In this document: piece by piece, positions 47,501-58,270 of the stretch | How the letters are laid out: the number at the start of each line of letters is the position of its first letter | Position numbering within the stretch: position 1 is the first letter of the stretch | Source: Ostrinia nubilalis | Lineage: Eukaryota > Arthropoda > Insecta > Lepidoptera > Crambidae | Direction: 5' to 3' | Length of the DNA stretch: 64,000 nucleotides | Assembly: GCF_963855985.1 (NCBI RefSeq) | Contig: NC_087109.1 | Coordinates: 4,174,001-4,238,000, forward strand | Translations under genes and position numbers: made by a program | Notes under the pieces: model-generated | The model's input: the letters and a program-made list of their open reading frames with translations, nothing else | The model's database searches: none | What the model was told of the DNA's origin: nothing

Positions 47501-49205
47501 CAATTCCGTATTTATTTTACACGGACAATAATAGCTGCACTCTGAATGGCTGTTGGCCTGACGTCTCCGCCATTACATCTATCGCGAAAATTAGTAAAAA
47601 CGTGTGTGTTTTGTGGGATTACTTTTTCGTAACAGGCAGTAAAATCAGCGATTTTATATAGAACGGTAAGTCTTCATTTAACCATTTTTTGTAATACGTG
47701 TGGTACGAACATTTAGTAAGCTTTTATATTTGCTGTAACAAATTTTATCAAAAAAATACTTGTTTCTGATCTCATTTTGTCTAATATTTCGTTACGTTTT
47801 TTACGAATTTCGTTACGTTACGAAAAAGTACAACATAATGCTGAGTGTATACTGTTATTACCTGACTAAGCATAGTAATATTCACTACTTAATTTATTTC
47901 AAAAAATATAGAGCGTTAATAACAAAAGGATTGGATACTATCTGCTTTACAGAAGTGCCACCAGCAAAAAATTATCAAATCATTTAGATTACATTTTTAT
48001 GTGATTACTTCTTTTGTTTTTTAGGAATGCCGCCAAAAACCAATGCCGAAAGGCAAAAAGCTTACAGAGAACGACTCAAAATGGATAAACATGATGGAAC
48101 AAAAATAATTTTATTAAAATAGTATGAATGATTACTCCCTTATTTTATTTCTAACCCCTTAATATTACCCCGTATTTGGGTGCATACTTACAAATATTTC
48201 GAATTGAATAAATGAAGAGCATTCACAATATTTCGCCAATGTATAACAAGCCTTATGGCCTTACTATTTCGTTACTACCGTTTCGTTACGTACATTTTTT
48301 TTGAGAAATACTCAAATAAGACAGACAGGTATAATTCCATCATAGCCTATTGACAACTCCTACTTTATCATACAATCATCAATAAGATGGACAGGTCTCA
48401 TTGTATCAATAGCCTTTGGTCGCTCTCACTCTACCACACAAAATTTAGAAAATACTTTATCTACAGATACAGAAATATGATAATAATTAACCTGTATTTA
48501 GGTCCAGCCTCATCCCTGATCTTCTTGAACTGAAAGTAGTCGATCATCAGCTCGTCATTGTTGGACATACTATAACTTCCGTTGGACTTCTCCAGTAAAC
48601 TCCATAGATGTTTTAATTCGCTATTATCCAGCAATTCTTTGCTTTTTTTCTGCAAAAACTGGGCTCGGGTCTCTTCTCTCAATTTCTGTGCTAAAGTGTC
48701 ATCGGTTCGGGGAAGTTTGAAGTAGAATTTAGGGATTTTTTTGTACGATTCTTCATCAGCTTCCAATTTCGGTTTGTAAAGCTGTTTGAATGTTTCGACT
48801 TCTATTTTATCGCTTTCTTCTTTTGTTATGCTTGTGCCAGTGTCTGTAAAAACACATGTTTAGTCATTCATAAAAATGAATAGAGTTCTTATTGTATCTC
48901 ATAAGTACCTACGTACAAAGATAGTTGAAGAATAAATTGCAAAATTAAAGAGTAACCACTAAAGTTTAATGACTTGAATATTCTTTAATAAGACAAACAT
49001 AAACCAAATAATATGTAAATAGTGTGAAAAATGTGTAATTTGAGTGTTTACCATCCAACTTCTTGATGTACTTTCGGAGTCGAGCCTTGAGCTCATTGTT
49101 TAGCTTTATTTCACTTTCATCCAAAGGTTTTGCTTCACTCGTGGCATTGTTGTTGACTTTGTCGTCGTTTTTGTTCTTTTTAGCTACGTCCGACATCATT
49201 TTCAT
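41301..49205 (-). CDS. PPP2R3C: protein phosphatase 2A regulatory subunit B'' gamma
   Basis: This B''-family subunit targets PP2A-type phosphatase activity; vertebrate relatives are also called G5PR. The exons, in coding order, are 49205-49052, 48843-48492, 46718-46547, 45476-45288, 44370-44234, 43057-42844 and 41531-41301. They give 1449 nt, 482 codons plus TGA; the family is about 450 residues, so the gene is complete with a lysine-rich N-terminal extension. Recognisable blocks are KLREETRAQFLQKKSKELLD, MRRVWLQQTRIGLSLYDVTG, SFYVCTA.RKFLFFLDPLR, the canonical EF-hand loop DRDHNGMLSINE, MDYKTYLDLVLALENRKQPA, a degenerate EF-hand loop DINSQGYLDAFT, and VKDEIFDMIRP...GFWAYENREAL. An in-frame TAA directly precedes the first ATG, so no earlier start is possible in the exon. 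All junctions are frame-continuous. It is transcribed toward OPLAH. Confidence 0.95.
41977..42117 (-). pseudogene. PPP2R3C exon-6 copy 2
   Basis: 141 nt from ATGGACTACAAG to TTCTTCAAG|GTAAGG, open in the PPP2R3C frame. One change, Thr to Ser (MDYKSYLD), separates it from the authentic exon at protein level. Confidence 0.92.
42420..42560 (-). pseudogene. PPP2R3C exon-6 copy 1
   Basis: 141 nt, protein sequence identical to the authentic exon part (MDYKTYLDLVLALENRKQPA ... NYFFK) with the same GTAAGG donor. Left of it the sequence drifts (tgcctgatataataacgggg against tgcctgacgtacgacgggga), which shows where the duplicated part ends. Confidence 0.92.
42844..43057 (-). CDS. PPP2R3C: PPP2R3C exon 6 (array founder)
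   Basis: The acceptor (- strand) is tgttttttacag; one base completes Gly, and it ends in phase 0 at ttcaag|gtaagg. It encodes YGSGTLTRAFLQRVFQQCLT and on through the degenerate EF-hand loop. Confidence 0.95.
43086..43301 (-). mobile_element. Helitron-like fragment
   Basis: On the - strand it starts near tactaatattataaatgcg and ends acgcgggtgaaaccgcgtgc + aaaagctagtg, hairpin then CTAGT. It is non-coding. Confidence 0.5.
43430..43620 (-). mobile_element. tRNA-derived SINE-like sequence
   Basis: On the - strand, gcgacgatacccgaacggtg then acaggttcgatccccgccgc (B-box). It lies within PPP2R3C intron 5. The boundaries are uncertain. Confidence 0.45.
43621..44233 (-). other. PPP2R3C intron 5, left over
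   Basis: No gene. Two TGACGTCA-like motifs (43742-43750 and 43777-43785) flank a short tract, and a ggggcccccttg palindrome lies at 44191. I assign no function. Confidence 0.4.
44234..44370 (-). CDS. PPP2R3C: PPP2R3C exon 5 (EF-hand 1)
   Basis: The acceptor (- strand) is ctcattccag and the donor gctgg|gtgagt. It encodes LREEDLPMELQEQNWFSAAS and YGQYLNLDRDHNGMLSINEL. The loop D-R-D-H-N-G-M-L-S-I-N-E has ligands at positions 1, 3, 5, 9 and 12, so Ca2+ binding is plausible. Confidence 0.95.
44466..44530 (-). mobile_element. LINE 3'-end fragment
   Basis: gtccttggacataggcctcctccaat is a worn version of the LINE-tail text seen elsewhere. It is short and in intron 4. Confidence 0.5.
44687..44886. 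mobile_element. foldback MITE A, copy 4
   Basis: ctatagtccgatcgccgagc to ctcgtggaccggactttag, with inner arms around a gcggccgcccgtcgcac loop. It is more diverged than copies 2 and 3. Confidence 0.82.
45288..45476 (-). CDS. PPP2R3C: PPP2R3C exon 4
   Basis: A 63-codon phase-0 exon (ttttcag|gat ... ctagag|gtaagc). It encodes DLESYIAELVPSLAALDGLD, SSFSSFYVCTAARKFLFFLD and VRIQDVLSCSFLDDLLE. Confidence 0.95.
45530..45870 (+). mobile_element. LINE 3' end interrupted by another repeat
   Basis: ggcgctggatgcaggccgct ... ggtggaggcctatgtt stops at 45645 and resumes at about 45848 (ttctgcagtggatgg) with its aaatgatgatgatgaac tail. The ~200-bp insert (atcaaatcaaaaatatttta ... ggtggcacttatgaacgt ... aacgccggaacaaactcag) is a separate repeat. 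It contains a stray atgtctccttgtcttttggg that resembles the intron-6 minisatellite. Confidence 0.65.
46034..46392 (+). mobile_element. LINE 3' end, (GAAC)-tail family, with nested MITE F
   Basis: aggcctcccactaggtggac ... ccttgggggaggccttagtc then cagcagtg; after the MITE (46238-46365) it resumes cgtctttcggctgaaacgaa. It lies in PPP2R3C intron 3, antisense to the gene. Confidence 0.8.
46238..46365. mobile_element. MITE F, copy 2, nested in LINE at a TA
   Basis: Flanked by TA on both sides (cagtgTA|ctatcgg ... gtgtg|TAcgtctttcgg). The uninterrupted LINE order is seen at 37816-37850. Confidence 0.8.
46547..46718 (-). CDS. PPP2R3C: PPP2R3C exon 3
   Basis: The acceptor (- strand) is catattccag and the donor gaacat|gtgagt. 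It encodes PYFTAEVFGRLQAAEGSMGR then FNYVMRRVWLQQTRIGLSLY and DVTGQGYLTEH. Confidence 0.95.
47030..48314 (+). mobile_element. 1.28-kb DNA transposon remnant with 25-bp TIRs and a spliced ORF start
   Basis: Both ends read TGAGTATTTCTCAAAAAAAA followed by TGTAC, inverted. TTTCGTTA-like motifs recur near each end. Inside, on the + strand, a GC-richer stretch (47560-47660) ends at gaacg|gtaagt, and ttttgttttttag at 48024 precedes MPPKTNAERQKAYRERLK and then an early stop. That N-terminal style is common in transposon-linked arthropod proteins. The element lies in PPP2R3C intron 2. I cannot name the family. Confidence 0.65.
48492..48843 (-). CDS. PPP2R3C: PPP2R3C exon 2
   Basis: The acceptor (- strand) is gtttttacag and the donor tacag|gttaat. 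It encodes ESYKKIPKFYFKLPRTDDTL, KLREETRAQFLQKKSKELLD and DYFQFKKIRDEAGPKYR, the family's N-terminal core. Confidence 0.95.
49052..49205 (-). CDS. PPP2R3C: PPP2R3C exon 1 (start)
   Basis: The first ATG is at 49205 with an in-frame TAA just before it; two more ATGs follow at codons 3 and 4 (MKMMSDVAKK) with A at -3, so the true start could be either. The exon ends one base into an Asp codon at ggatg|gtaaac. Charged and lysine-rich (ELKARLRKYIKKL), it has no counterpart in the vertebrate N-terminus I know. Confidence 0.88.
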
Positions 49206-49662
49206 TTAAAATATGCCTCAAAACATTACGATTTTACTACGCCAAAAACAATTACACTGTTGTCATAGTGACATTTTGATTGTACATGCACGTCTCGTTT
49301 CACGCTCGATAAGATCTAATATTTAGATCTTGTTTACGTTTTAAGATTTATTCATTTCTTAACCATTACCTTGATTTTTTTAATATTTTTATTCACACCA
49401 TTATTGTAAATCTGAAATTAATAGTAACAAAAAACATAAAATTATGTTTACGTTAATTCGGTTCTTTATTTTAATGTTTGTTGCAAAACCGTAAATCGAA
49501 ACGACGTAATAAGTATTAAAAACCATTACTAGATGTCGCTTTTACGGCATTTCTTTTATTTTGTCAATTCATTCGTTAGCTCGTTGAAATCTTTTGTATG
49601 GAACTAAAAGTTTTGTGAAAATTACACTGAAAGACAATGCACTCACAATAAATTGATTACAG
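49206..49662 (+). promoter_or_regulatory. 5' region of PPP2R3C and possible divergent non-coding exon
   Basis: The PPP2R3C promoter must lie here, but I see no TATA box in a decisive place. On the + strand, ttcattcgttagctcgttga (~49569) to attgattacag|gtgagt (donor at 49663) looks like an untranslated first exon of a divergent transcript. No coding exon is found for it. Confidence 0.3.
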
Positions 49663-49772
49663 GTGAGTACATTTAACATTAAAAGCTTCATAAACTGTAT
49701 GTTTTCTCAGAATGTGGGCGCAGGTCATTCTTTTAAAACAAGGTATAAAAAACATTTATAATTTTGAATGTA

Positions 49773-50243
49773 CAGTCGCGGAATGAAAAGGTTCGTCTCC
49801 TTAGTGTCGGTTTTCGCTTGCACTAGGTACTGTAAGAGTCAAACCTGCCAACATAACAGTGCAAGAAACAGTGCTGCTAACATTTAAATAAATATGACGT
49901 TTGCTAACGAATAAGGTTTTGCTTGTTTATTTTTCTATCCCATCAGTGCAATGCAATAATGACATTGACCAATTGACAATAGTTTTTTTTATTTAATAGA
50001 AATAATAATGGCAGGTTGAACCAACAAGAAGGTTTTAGTTTATCAATCATAATAATCTTCTTGACAAGATAAATCGTCAAACAACTTTGATCTGAATAAT
50101 TTTGAACTTTACTGACGAACAGTTAAAGATTATTTTCTCTAACTCGAGATTATTCTGTAACATAGTTTCAAAAGGTAATATGTGCTCGCGATTCGTTGAA
50201 GGAATCAATTTGAAAACTGACGAACCTTTTCATTCCGCGACTG
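49773..50243. mobile_element. MITE E, copy 2 (inverted relative to copy 1)
   Basis: tacagtcgcggaatgaaaag ... aaccttttcattccgcgactgta, with flanking TA. The interior is the reverse complement of 34325-34799 with few changes. Confidence 0.87.
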
Positions 50244-52750
50244 TACATTACATAGATTGGTACCACAGGTAAAGTTTAGTTAGTAGCTTTTTACACCAGT
50301 AATATCTTGGTATAATAAGCATGCTTATAAAATCGCAGTCTAACTGATTATTAGGTAATTATGTACTAAAAAACGATCACAAAACGATAAATTTAGCTAA
50401 CAAGGCACAAATATTGGCATCCGTCCCGCCCATTCTACATTATATAAATTTAAATTTTTCGATTAACATAAACATGGTCTTATAACATAGACGTTTTATT
50501 TATAAATGCGCCATGCAGGATCATAATTTCCGTTCTAATTAGTGCTAGAACCTGAATAGCCTGTGGGGGTAGCTAAATACGTACTTATGGCGGGGTGGTC
50601 TGCGATAATGCCGTTTTTAGAATTACTATTTTTAGAAAATAAAAGTCCGTTAGATGTTTTATGGGTTCGTTTTGCAAACGGAACCTTTAGTAAGAGCGCT
50701 TCAACAAGTATATAATATTGGTGTTTGATCTTACTCCAAATACGAGACATCTTTTACGAGATTTGCGTGATTTAGGGCCCATCCATATATTTTAAGTAGA
50801 TATTTATGGAGACATTTTCTTAGGTAGGTATTCGAACTTTAGATTTTCCGTAGAAAGCTCGTTATATGTATTCAAGAATGTTCGTAGTGACCTTTAATCA
50901 CGTTGCTTACCTATGAGAGGGACTTTTTCTCAATTAAATATTTATGAATAGTCAACATGGATCATCTCGATCCAATTTAGCTTCATATTAGCTTGAGAAG
51001 TTTTCGATTTAATTTCACTGGATTCTGGAATAAGTTGCAATTTTCAGTCAAGAAAAGGACAAATCATACATTAAAATCTCTAAAATAAAATCCTACACTC
51101 TTATTTCACTATACCTAATAATTACGATCCTTAATATCACCCACGCTATGTGGTTCCACTTCCATCATCAACTTTCTTCTACACTTTTCATATTTCCCAT
51201 AATTGAACAAAACTTATGGTTTGATCTTGGCCCACTTTGGCAGTATCACAATGGCGGCGCTGCGGTGAGCTACGTGCGCTGTTGCAAGTGAAACTTATTG
51301 GGTGATACGGATGTAGGTTTTACTAGAAGTAACTTGTTCTGAAACATTGTTTACATCTGAATAATGAGCTGGATAAAAACGGTCCTGAAAACTTTCATGA
51401 GTACTCTTTTCTGTGCAATAAAGTTTTTTAAATAAACAAAGACATACTTGAGCGCTATTTAAGTCATAAAATTGATTTGTTTTCACAGCATAATCGCTTT
51501 TACACTGCTGTCGTCTAAGTATAGCTACATGAAAAAAAAAAGAAACTAGAAATAGTTTTCAATTTCAATTGAATATAAGAGTAAGTATAAGAAGTACTAT
51601 CCCCTTTTTTTAAATTATTAAGATTTTTAAGCTTGAGCCTCCTAATTCTTATAGATGCCTCTGTATTCTACATAAATTCATACTTAAGTAGAAGATTACG
51701 CTCATGCTTAAAAATCTTAATTCAGAAACTGGAGTAGGTACACATATTTTAATAATGTAAAATGCACATAAACGATAATTATTTGTCCTGGCAAGACTTA
51801 AACTTTTAAGTTTTCTTTTCAGTTATCTTCCAGTACCTCTATGTAATCAGTATCAGTGACATACCGATAGGCAGGCAGGCAGGAGGCTGCGGTCGCTTTC
51901 GCGCTGCATTAAGGCGGTTAAGGTTTCACTGCGCCCTATGCAAATTACTATATTAATAAAAAAATAATATGTACGAAATAACACATTATCTTCTCTATTG
52001 TTTGCAGATTTCACGAGGCGCCGATCGTAACAATTTTATGATATGAAAATATAGTTTACAGTCTATCAAGGTCAAGGGAATTGAACATGAGATATCGTAT
52101 TTTCTTCAAAGCGATTCATGGCCTGCAGCGGTATCTTCAGGATTCCAAAATATTGATATTTACTTTTACGATTTGCACGGGAATATTTTTTTTAGTGTAG
52201 TCAAAGTACTAATACTTACTTGAATTAAGGTCCTATGTCCCCTAGATGGGGCAGAGGGCGTCCACAACAGTCCTCCATCGCGTTCGGTCTTGAGCTAACT
52301 AATTACTAATTGAGTAGGTACTTATAGTGTTGCATAAATAATGAACTGTACTTAATAGAGACGATATAATTAGTAATTTCTTATGTAGAAAGTAACACCC
52401 TCCCATGCATGACGCCATGCTGTAAAACCATATCGCAACCGTATGTGTTACTACACTTTCATGTTCATTCAGTTCAATAAAATCGTTTTTTCTATACACA
52501 AAAAGTAACTTTAATATCTGTTTATGTGATTTTGATGTAGAAGCTTTAACAGTGTTGTAGTTTCACCCAAATCCGTTTACGTAAAACAGTAACAGGCTAA
52601 TATTTATCTATATCACAAACTTTCATGTTTGGACTATGGTATAGACTAGCTTTTTCTGTCATATATTAAAATTATTTTTTGTATTTGACAAATATTTACC
52701 CGAGATATCTGTTTACTTCATAATATAGTTATAAATAACTTGAAAAAATC
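50244..52750. other. gene-free intergenic DNA
   Basis: AT-rich sequence. Weak items only: atggcggcgctgcggtgagc at 51252 could be a short start exon with donor, and aggcaggcaggcaggaggct at 51872. I see nothing that supports a gene. Confidence 0.4.
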
Positions 52751-52754
52751 GAAC

Positions 52755-52840
52755 TGCCTAAGTCGGGATTCAAACCCACTACCTTTCGCTTGCCGAGCGA
52801 CTGCTCTTCCATCTGAGAAACTGGATGAACCAGTCAAATA
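52755..52840 (-). mobile_element. tRNA-like SINE head or tRNA pseudogene
   Basis: On the - strand tctcagatggaagagcagtc (D-arm/A-box) then gtagtgggtttgaatcccga (B-box), with a possible anticodon loop in tcggcaa. There is no convincing acceptor stem. Confidence 0.4.
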
Positions 52841-53668
52841 ATAATTTTAAAATTAAGTCGAATAATAATAATAGTGGTCTTGGATAACATTTCTAATTTA
52901 TCGATCTTTCCATGCACAAAGATAAATGTTACTTTATCATTATTTATTTAAACAATAAACTACTTTACTAGAAACGTGATGAAATTAATTACAATTAACC
53001 TTAATTCATGATACATTTCAATGAATGTGGGAAATATTGAATTGAGATAAAAACATAAAACAAGAAAGGAATGTAATGAATCAATATTGGAAAACACTTT
53101 CAGAATCCACTCATTTTTAAAATATTGGTTTAATTGTTAATTGAATTCGTCAATCACATATTTTATTTGATGATGTTCAACATTTATAATAAGTGAAATG
53201 ACAAATAAATTAAGTGAGTTACAGTGATCAGGCACATTTCACTTTTATCAGAGTAATCAAAAGGAAATTTATCGCAGATTGGAATTTTCAATTATTTTAT
53301 TTTACTTGCAATTTATTTTAAAAGAAGTTATTAAATCAATGAATAAGTTTTGAAAATATTTTCTACATCATAATGACTCACGTCTCAAACTTGAATTAAA
53401 GTAAATTAGGTAATATCTGCCTTAAAATTATAGGTACTGCAATACGATGTGCTGTTTAGCTATTTGAATCGGGCGGGCTGATTAAAACATAAAAATTGAA
53501 TTCTCTTAGAAAGCATTGTCCACTAAACAAGAATTTACTCAAATTATATTGTTTTAAACTTTCATGGTCACTAACTAATTATTATTTACAGGATTGCTAA
53601 TTTGCTACCATGTACCTTAATTTTGAGTTTCCGATTTTAATTCTCAAATTAGTTCAGCGGTTTATAAA

Positions 53669-53872
53669 TAAACTAGCGGCCGCCCGCGACTTCGTATGCG
53701 TGGATCCCGTTTTATCCCCTTAGGGGTGGAGTTTCGTAAAATCCTTTCTTACCGGATGCCTACGTCATAACATCTACCTGCATGCCAAATTTCAGCCCGA
53801 TCCGTCCAGTGGTTTGGGCTGTGCGTTGATAGATCTCTATGTCAGTCAGTCAGTCAGTCACCTTTGAGTTAT
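53669..53872 (-). mobile_element. Helitron-like fragment with (GTCA)n
   Basis: On the - strand the end is acgaagtcgcgggcggccgc + tagt; a gtcagtcagtcagtcagtca tract lies near the other end. Confidence 0.5.
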
Positions 53873-54335
53873 ATATATTTAGAAAGTTGCTTTCGCTTTT
53901 ATAACAATATAATAAGAATTAATAGATGCATTACACGGACCTTGTTTATTTATAACTTACTAATATTTATAATTAACACGCAAGTTTCAAGGAAGCTTTA
54001 ATTTCCGCCTCGTTGGCCTAATATTAATTTTGAATTATGTACTGTTTCCTTTTTATTTTCACAATTTAATTTATAATAAGTGATCAATCAGATTGATCAC
54101 AATATGCATACATTGATGTATATGTCAAGCAGTTAATTGCACAGTATATCAAACTTATTATACCGAAATAAAAGCTGTTACTTGGGCTAGGCAATAACAT
54201 ATCATGTTTTTTAATAAAGCAAAATGTTTTTAAGAATAATTTAGAGCATTTTAGAGCTTAAGTTGTCACTGAAAAATTTATACTTAGCCCAATTTTATTA
54301 CTTAAAATTGCAAGCTTCAAGAAGCTAGAAAAAGT

Positions 54336-54730
54336 TCATTCGTTCGTTCGTTTCAGCCAAATGACGTCCACTGCTGGACAAAGGCCTGCCCAAGGATTTC
54401 CATAACGACCGGTCCTGCGTTGCCTCATCATCATCATCATCATTTCAGCCATAGGACGTCCACTGCTGAACATAGGCCTCCCCCAATGCTTTCCATGTTG
54501 ATCGATTGGTAGCGGCCTGCGTCCAGCGCTTCCCTGCTACCTTTACGATGTCGTCGGTCCACCTTGTAGGTGAACGTCCCACGCTGCGTTTTCCGGTACG
54601 CGGCCTCCATTCCAGAACCTTTCTGCCCCATCGGCCGTCAGTTCTGCGTACTATGTGCCCTGCCCATTGCCACTTCAGCTTGCTAATCCGTTGGGCTATG
54701 TCAGCGACTGCTGACTGCGCTGCCTGCTAG
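54336..54730 (-). mobile_element. two LINE 3' ends, one joined to the other
   Basis: 54336-54420 is the (GAAC)-tail family. At 54425 a (GAT)-tail family copy starts (tcatcatcatcatcatttca) and runs about 300 bp with readable - strand coding text (TQRGTFTYKVDRR, VGRHRKGSREALDAGR). The first is cut where the second begins. Confidence 0.8.
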
Positions 54731-57180
54731 AAAAAATAAATGATTATACTTATTTCCTATTCAATAACAAATCAAACTCGTAATACAAAGTAACCTTTCT
54801 ATTTCGAGAATACTAAAGAAAGTCCGTCACGCATAATTATAATTGCAAAATGAGCTAATTAAGAACAAATTGTACAGAACCATTCGATAACAACACGTAA
54901 GGGTTATGCAAAAGTTATGCACGGAATCTCATTATTTCCTATGTAAGTAAACGTAATTTGAAGCTGTTAGGACTTAGATAGATGGCGTCTAGTTTTAGAT
55001 GTAGAGTTAGTCAGCCTAAAGTTTTATAAAAAGTAGTCCATTAAGTTTGTTTGTTTAGGGTACAGTGTCTATATTTTTACAGCCTTGATGTTTCCTCAGA
55101 GTAAAGTCTTAGATTTATAAAGCCTAAATGTATAGTCTTCATTAAAGCGGTTCGTTTGATGTGAGGAATAATCCATATAAGTACTTAATTATAGATAAAT
55201 GTCATCTATTGTTATCTTGTCATAAGAAAACCTAAGCAAGTGGTCTAGTTTGAAGTACCTCACTTTTATTGAGCTTACTATCCATATAGGCTTTATTATA
55301 ATATTATTAATCTAAGGGTACAGTTGGAAAAGCCTGTGAATAGTTGTACTTAGTCGACAAACTACACGCGTGTCGTTTAAAGAGAAGATAAAACTTTGTC
55401 ACACATAATAATTTACAAAATTAGTATTTTCGTTTACATGATTTGTAGTTATTTATGGTAAATGGTAACCGATGCACTTCTTGTCGCGTCGACAACAAAC
55501 CTACACTGTATAGCCCAAAACTCCGCTACAAGAGTGGCGTTGTCAGTAGCCTTCATTAAATCTTCCTGCGTGCATAACGATGCACTTTCGTGCTAAGGAC
55601 AAAAGTTTCTGTAGATATTCTCTAATAGTTACTGTACTTAAAAGTATTTTTTTCTAACAGATAACAAAGTTTACGATGTTTCATGATGAATATCATCAAT
55701 GCGGGTGATAAAGAAAAATGCGGGTTGCTGATAAGCTTTTAGCTTTTGAAGCTATGACTGTTATCGTAGAGTTGCAATATTATTGTATGAAATGAATCGC
55801 AAGGTTTTCTGGGGTCCCAATTTTTAACCGACTTATAAAAGGAAAAAGGCTCGTTGTTGTTCTGTAGCTGCTCGTAACATATCTCTTTAATTTTATCGTA
55901 AATCTTTAATATTCATCAATCTTCTTTAATTCTTGTTATGTACTAAATTACCTATTAAATTAGATACTGTTCTTATGACAACTACATGGGATGCTGAAAT
56001 TTTTAGTTGAATGTAATCATGAACCGTTCGTTTGACAGTAGTAAGTAGTTCTCTACAAAAGACGCTCTAATTTTGCAAGTAAAAATTGGACAACTTTAGA
56101 TCAACATGTTAGGTCTGTGATTTGCTCGTAATTCTTTAATTTAATCTTCAACAATCTACTTCAACTCTTGTTTACATTAAACTCTACATATAAAACGCTC
56201 TGTAAACTGATATATTAGTATATTTTCGCATCTCATTATGTAATACAAGTGAAACTCATAAACCCCATGATCGATGCCACCGGCGCACGCGCACGTTACT
56301 AAATAGAGCGTCTAAAACGCGAGGAAGTTTCATTACATAGCGCATGATTTAACAGTGTTCATGATTCATGATTTAAAAGTATTGTAACTGAAGTATAAAA
56401 TTAATGTAGCATTACGTAATAAGGTCATATCTTTTTCGGCTTTTCACAAGGACTTTATTTTTTTACTCAAAAAGAGTTTTCTAAGTCTTATACCTACGTG
56501 ATTTTCCAGAAATGGATCCGACTCTGCTCATAATAAGAAAAGTTCTAATGTCAATAATTTTTAACATTGTTTTTTATATGTAGGTACAGATTTTTAACAG
56601 ACACGCCCTTTATTAATTTTATACATTCTGCATTAATTTACCGAACTTTAGTGGGTGAGCTTTAATAGTTTTTATAATAGAACTGCTATAACAGTGAATT
56701 GGGATTATTACAGTACATCCACGACTTCTCTCTTTCTATTGTACGTTTCTGTGCTTAACACACTCATTCCAAAATGTAGGTAGAATCGAAGAACAATTGA
56801 CTGCATAGCCCTACTTAAGTTAAGTAGGTATGTTATTTTACATTAATTTCATACCTAAATATAACGCAATTATATTATTATTTAGAAGTCGTTATTACTT
56901 AATAACAACTTGAAAGTTTACCATCAAAGGTGATGTTATACCTAAGGTAGTTCCCGGGGCAAGACGAGTTTTTTGTTTCATATCAGCTGTACGTCTCTAT
57001 AGCCAATAATTAGCTGGTAGACAGAGACCGCGTGCCTGTAGAGTCCACTTTTTGTCACGCAACTCGAAAAGTTCATCGTAGGGTAGCTAGAGACTTTTTA
57101 TTTATGTAACCGCAGCCCAGTAGCGGCAATATTGCTACATCACTTCTGTTAACATAAACCGAATTTCACACTCTCACACA
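54731..57180. other. gene-free intergenic DNA
   Basis: AT-rich with no ORF, repeat boundary or RNA gene that I can support. Confidence 0.45.
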
Positions 57181-57556
57181 AATTGATAGTAATACAACAC
57201 GGTATATCACTCATCATACTAAAATCCGTTGCATAATCCACGTAAGAGGTGAGACCGATTCGTATGACAAAAGGCGAGGTAACGAAACGCAAGCGTGAAC
57301 CGGACCATCCGTTCGCTGCGCGGGCGCCGCTGACTTGCCAAGCCAGTTTCCGCTCTCAGTTATGCGTGAGACGTCGTGGGGCGCGGACGTCTTGCCAACC
57401 GCTCCGCTCAGTGACAAAAATTAATCGCCGTGCGTTCGGGCAGTGTTCAGTGGTGGCCTAACGATTTTACCGTGACAAATAAAGTTTTATGAACATATGT
57501 GTTTATAGTACAGTGCAAGGATAAATGCGACACCAAAACACGCAGTTTCTGTAAAG
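57181..57556 (+). promoter_or_regulatory. GC-rich candidate promoter and untranslated first exon
   Basis: A clear GC/CpG peak in AT-rich surroundings (cgctgcgcgggcgccgctga, gtcgtggggcgcggacgtct). Arthropod Inr-like tcagt motifs follow at about 57355, 57408 and 57447, and then a + strand donor, ctgtaaag|gtaagc at 57557. No coding exon follows in the window, so the gene would lie to the right. Confidence 0.4.
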
Positions 57557-58270
57557 GTAAGCGCTCGCTACGCGGCCGAATTGAGAAGGGCTCTGTTTCT
57601 ACGAGTCGGTTATCTAGCCGAGTTCTTTTCGAAAGGGTTGAGCAGCAAACTTTTGCAAGGCGGTTCGCATTCTGGACCCAGAGACCATTTGTCAACAATT
57701 GTGCAATTGAAAATTAAATTTGTTATTGGTGCTCGTTCTGTGATGCTGATATTGTGGTTTTGTTGAGTTTTTTATGTGGTATTCATTCAAGAAATCTCTT
57801 CGGCCTTGTCCAACTTTAGCGGAATGCCAGGCGACTGAAGAAAATGTGAATGTCGGACAGACAGCTCCGGTGCTGTGTATGTAGATATTTGGACCAGTTC
57901 TATAACAATGAGTTATATCGGAGTTAGCTAAAGCTAAACTTATCGCTTGAAGGACGACCACAGTTAAGGCTTGTGCAAATCTTTTAACTATAGCTATTAC
58001 GTATACCTACTTCATCGGTAAGTTAAGTTTCAAATCCAATCTTAATATGCCAGCGAACTTGAGTTAAAGTTTTTCATTTAAAGCTTGTATTTGTAGGTAA
58101 GTACTCAGTATTACTTAGCCTACACATAACTTACCTTGGATTATTTTATATCAACTTAACATGAAATAGGATTATATTATGTGCTTCTGAATAAGTGTCA
58201 AACAAGCTAAAAAGTTCTACCAATGTTCTCGAAAAGCTCTAAGTTCTGTGCCAGAAAATTCCCAAACAAA

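Noticed and set aside
57249..57766. Short overlapping ORFs of 60-83 codons in the GC-rich island
   Set aside because: Both strands and several frames are open because stops are rare in GC-rich DNA; no recognisable protein.
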